Assembly: GCF_030297135.1 (NCBI RefSeq)
Contig: NZ_AP028065.1
Coordinates: 2,542,001 to 2,606,000, forward strand
Source of the DNA: Pseudoalteromonas apostichopi
Lineage (GTDB): Bacteria; Pseudomonadota; Gammaproteobacteria; Enterobacterales; Alteromonadaceae
DNA: 64,000 bases
Reading direction: 5' to 3'
Shown here in pieces: positions 63,048 through 64,000 of the stretch. Below the pieces are notes generated by a model. The model was not told where the DNA came from and did no database searches. It was given only the letters and a program-made list of their open reading frames with translations. Within the stretch, counting starts at the first letter, position 1, and each line of letters begins with the position of its first letter. A program made the position numbers and the translations under genes.

Positions 63048-64000
63048 ATGAATAGAGTGTTTTATCGCCAAGGCTTGATGGCCTTTTTTCTATTAACTAT
63101 GACTTTACTCATGGCTGGCTGCAGCCAAGCAGATAAGGCAGAAGAGCTTTATTTTGAAGGTAAGACAATGGGCACCACTTATCACATTAAGGTGTTTGCA
63201 GAGTCTTCAAAGGTTGCAGGTGTTGATTTACATCCTGAGATTAAGCAAGTGCTTAAAGACGTAAATCAGTCAATGTCGACATACATTCCAGATTCAGAAA
63301 TTAATCAGTTTAACAATTTACCTGCGGGGCAGGTGATGCCAATTAGCGCTGATTTCAGAAACGTAGTAGCTGAATCAATCCGCCTTGGCGAATCAACGAA
63401 AACCTTAGATGTCACTATGGGACCACTTATTGATTTATGGGGCTTTGGCCCAGATAAAAAGCCGACTAAACGCCCAAGCGATGAAGCTTTGGCAGCAATG
63501 GTTGCAAAGATAGGAGTTGATAAGCTTAAACTTACTGATGCGGGTTTAATGAAAACAATTGATGGTTTAGAACTCTCGTTTTCTGCAACCGCAAAAGGCT
63601 ATGGTATCGATAGAGTCGCACAAGTGATAGAAAGTCATGGCTTGAAGAATTATATGGTAGAAATTGGTGGCGAGTTGCGTGTATCGGGTATTAAGCCAGA
63701 CAACATCACTTGGAAAATCGCTATTGAGCAGCCTGATGCTGAGCCTGGCGTTCGTAAAGTGCATAAAGTGATTGAGCCTGGTACCAATGGTATTGCAACA
63801 TCAGGTGATTACCGCATTTTTTACGAAATGGATGGTGTTACGTATAGTCATCTAATTGACCCAGAAACAGGTATGCCTAGTCGCCATGATTTGGTATCTG
63901 TTACAGTTTTGCACCCATCAGCGATGACTGCTGATGGCTTAGCGACAGCGCTTACTGTGATGGGCATGGAACGTGCGCAGCAATACGCTGAGCAGCATGA
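63048..64000 (+). CDS. apbE: FAD:protein FMN transferase ApbE (partial at the window end)
   Basis: Attaches FMN to threonine residues of NqrB and NqrC. The frame is open to the end of the window; about 317 residues are visible of a usual 340 or so. A lipoprotein signal peptide ends LLMAGCSQA (lipobox with cysteine), so the protein should be anchored at the periplasmic side. Family motifs follow: GKTMGTTYHIKVF, STYIPDSEINQFN, LDVTMGPLIDLWGFGP, SATAKGYGIDRVA and EIGGELRVSG, then GIATSGDYRIFYE and SHLIDPETGMPS. The DGLATALTVMG end contains the metal-binding aspartate. Confidence 0.96.
   Translation, partial: MNRVFYRQGLMAFFLLTMTLLMAGCSQADKAEELYFEGKTMGTTYHIKVFAESSKVAGVDLHPEIKQVLKDVNQSMSTYIPDSEINQFNNLPAGQVMPISADFRNVVAESIRLGESTKTLDVTMGPLIDLWGFGPDKKPTKRPSDEALAAMVAKIGVDKLKLTDAGLMKTIDGLELSFSATAKGYGIDRVAQVIESHGLKNYMVEIGGELRVSGIKPDNITWKIAIEQPDAEPGVRKVHKVIEPGTNGIATSGDYRIFYEMDGVTYSHLIDPETGMPSRHDLVSVTVLHPSAMTADGLATALTVMGMERAQQYAEQH

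Overview
The window looks like the chromosome of a marine gammaproteobacterium, most probably Pseudoalteromonas (order Alteromonadales). The basis is the AT-rich composition, the style of the 16S/23S sequence, sodium-type flagellar stator genes (pomAB), a complete nqrABCDEF operon followed by apbE, and conserved neighbourhoods such as xseB-ispA-dxs, hemL/clc/erpA and yajG/ampG. Coding density is high, most genes are housekeeping, and I see no prophage, integrase, intact insertion sequence or CRISPR array.

Layout. 1-3.5 kb: tail of a GGDEF-type protein, then the isoprenoid operon xseB-ispA-dxs (minus). 3.7-6.1 kb: pomAB behind a FliA-type promoter, then a 28-residue micro-ORF and an unknown membrane protein. 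6.1-10.4 kb: topB with a LexA-type box in its leader, an exported M20 peptidase and ybbN/cnoX. 10.5-16.1 kb: an rRNA operon (two promoters, 16S, a spacer without tRNA, 23S, two near-identical 5S genes), followed by hairpin repeats. 16.4-25.6 kb: an FKBP isomerase, a CobC-like phosphatase, a cobalamin riboswitch and the operon btuD-btuC-cobT-cobS-cobU-cobQ-cobO-btuF, with ung coupled to its end. 25.6-34.1 kb: DUF3545, tal, yaaA, an MscS channel, then minus-strand serA, rpiA, fau, a two-part membrane protein and an S10 peptidase. 34.4-40.1 kb: a REC-REC-GGDEF regulator, glnK-amtB with NtrC/sigma-54-like sites, a small Pmp3 protein and mrcB. 40.2-50.6 kb: hemL, pyrB, hemJ, a ClC protein, a two-domain periplasmic binding protein, an MHYT-PAS-GGDEF cyclase, erpA, a sparse 1.1 kb stretch with a 57-residue membrane protein, and a small XRE regulator. 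50.7-56.8 kb: ampG, a cyclophilin, yajG, rlmG, an AlkB-like dioxygenase, bolA and fabV. 57.1-64 kb: nqrA-F and apbE (cut by the window end).

How the genes work together. Na+-NQR would build a sodium gradient that PomAB can use for motility, and ApbE attaches FMN to NqrB and NqrC. The B12 locus contains uptake (BtuCDF), late assembly (CobTSU, CobO) and cobyric acid synthase but no early corrin-ring genes, which points to salvage of incomplete corrinoids. GlnK-AmtB handles ammonium uptake.

The signals most worth a second look are the LexA-type box before topB, the NtrC-type palindrome that is also a terminator before glnK, the coupling of ung to the B12 operon, unusual residues in the ClC protein, and the micro-ORF/membrane-protein pair after pomB. 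I found no clear case of a wholly new multi-gene system.
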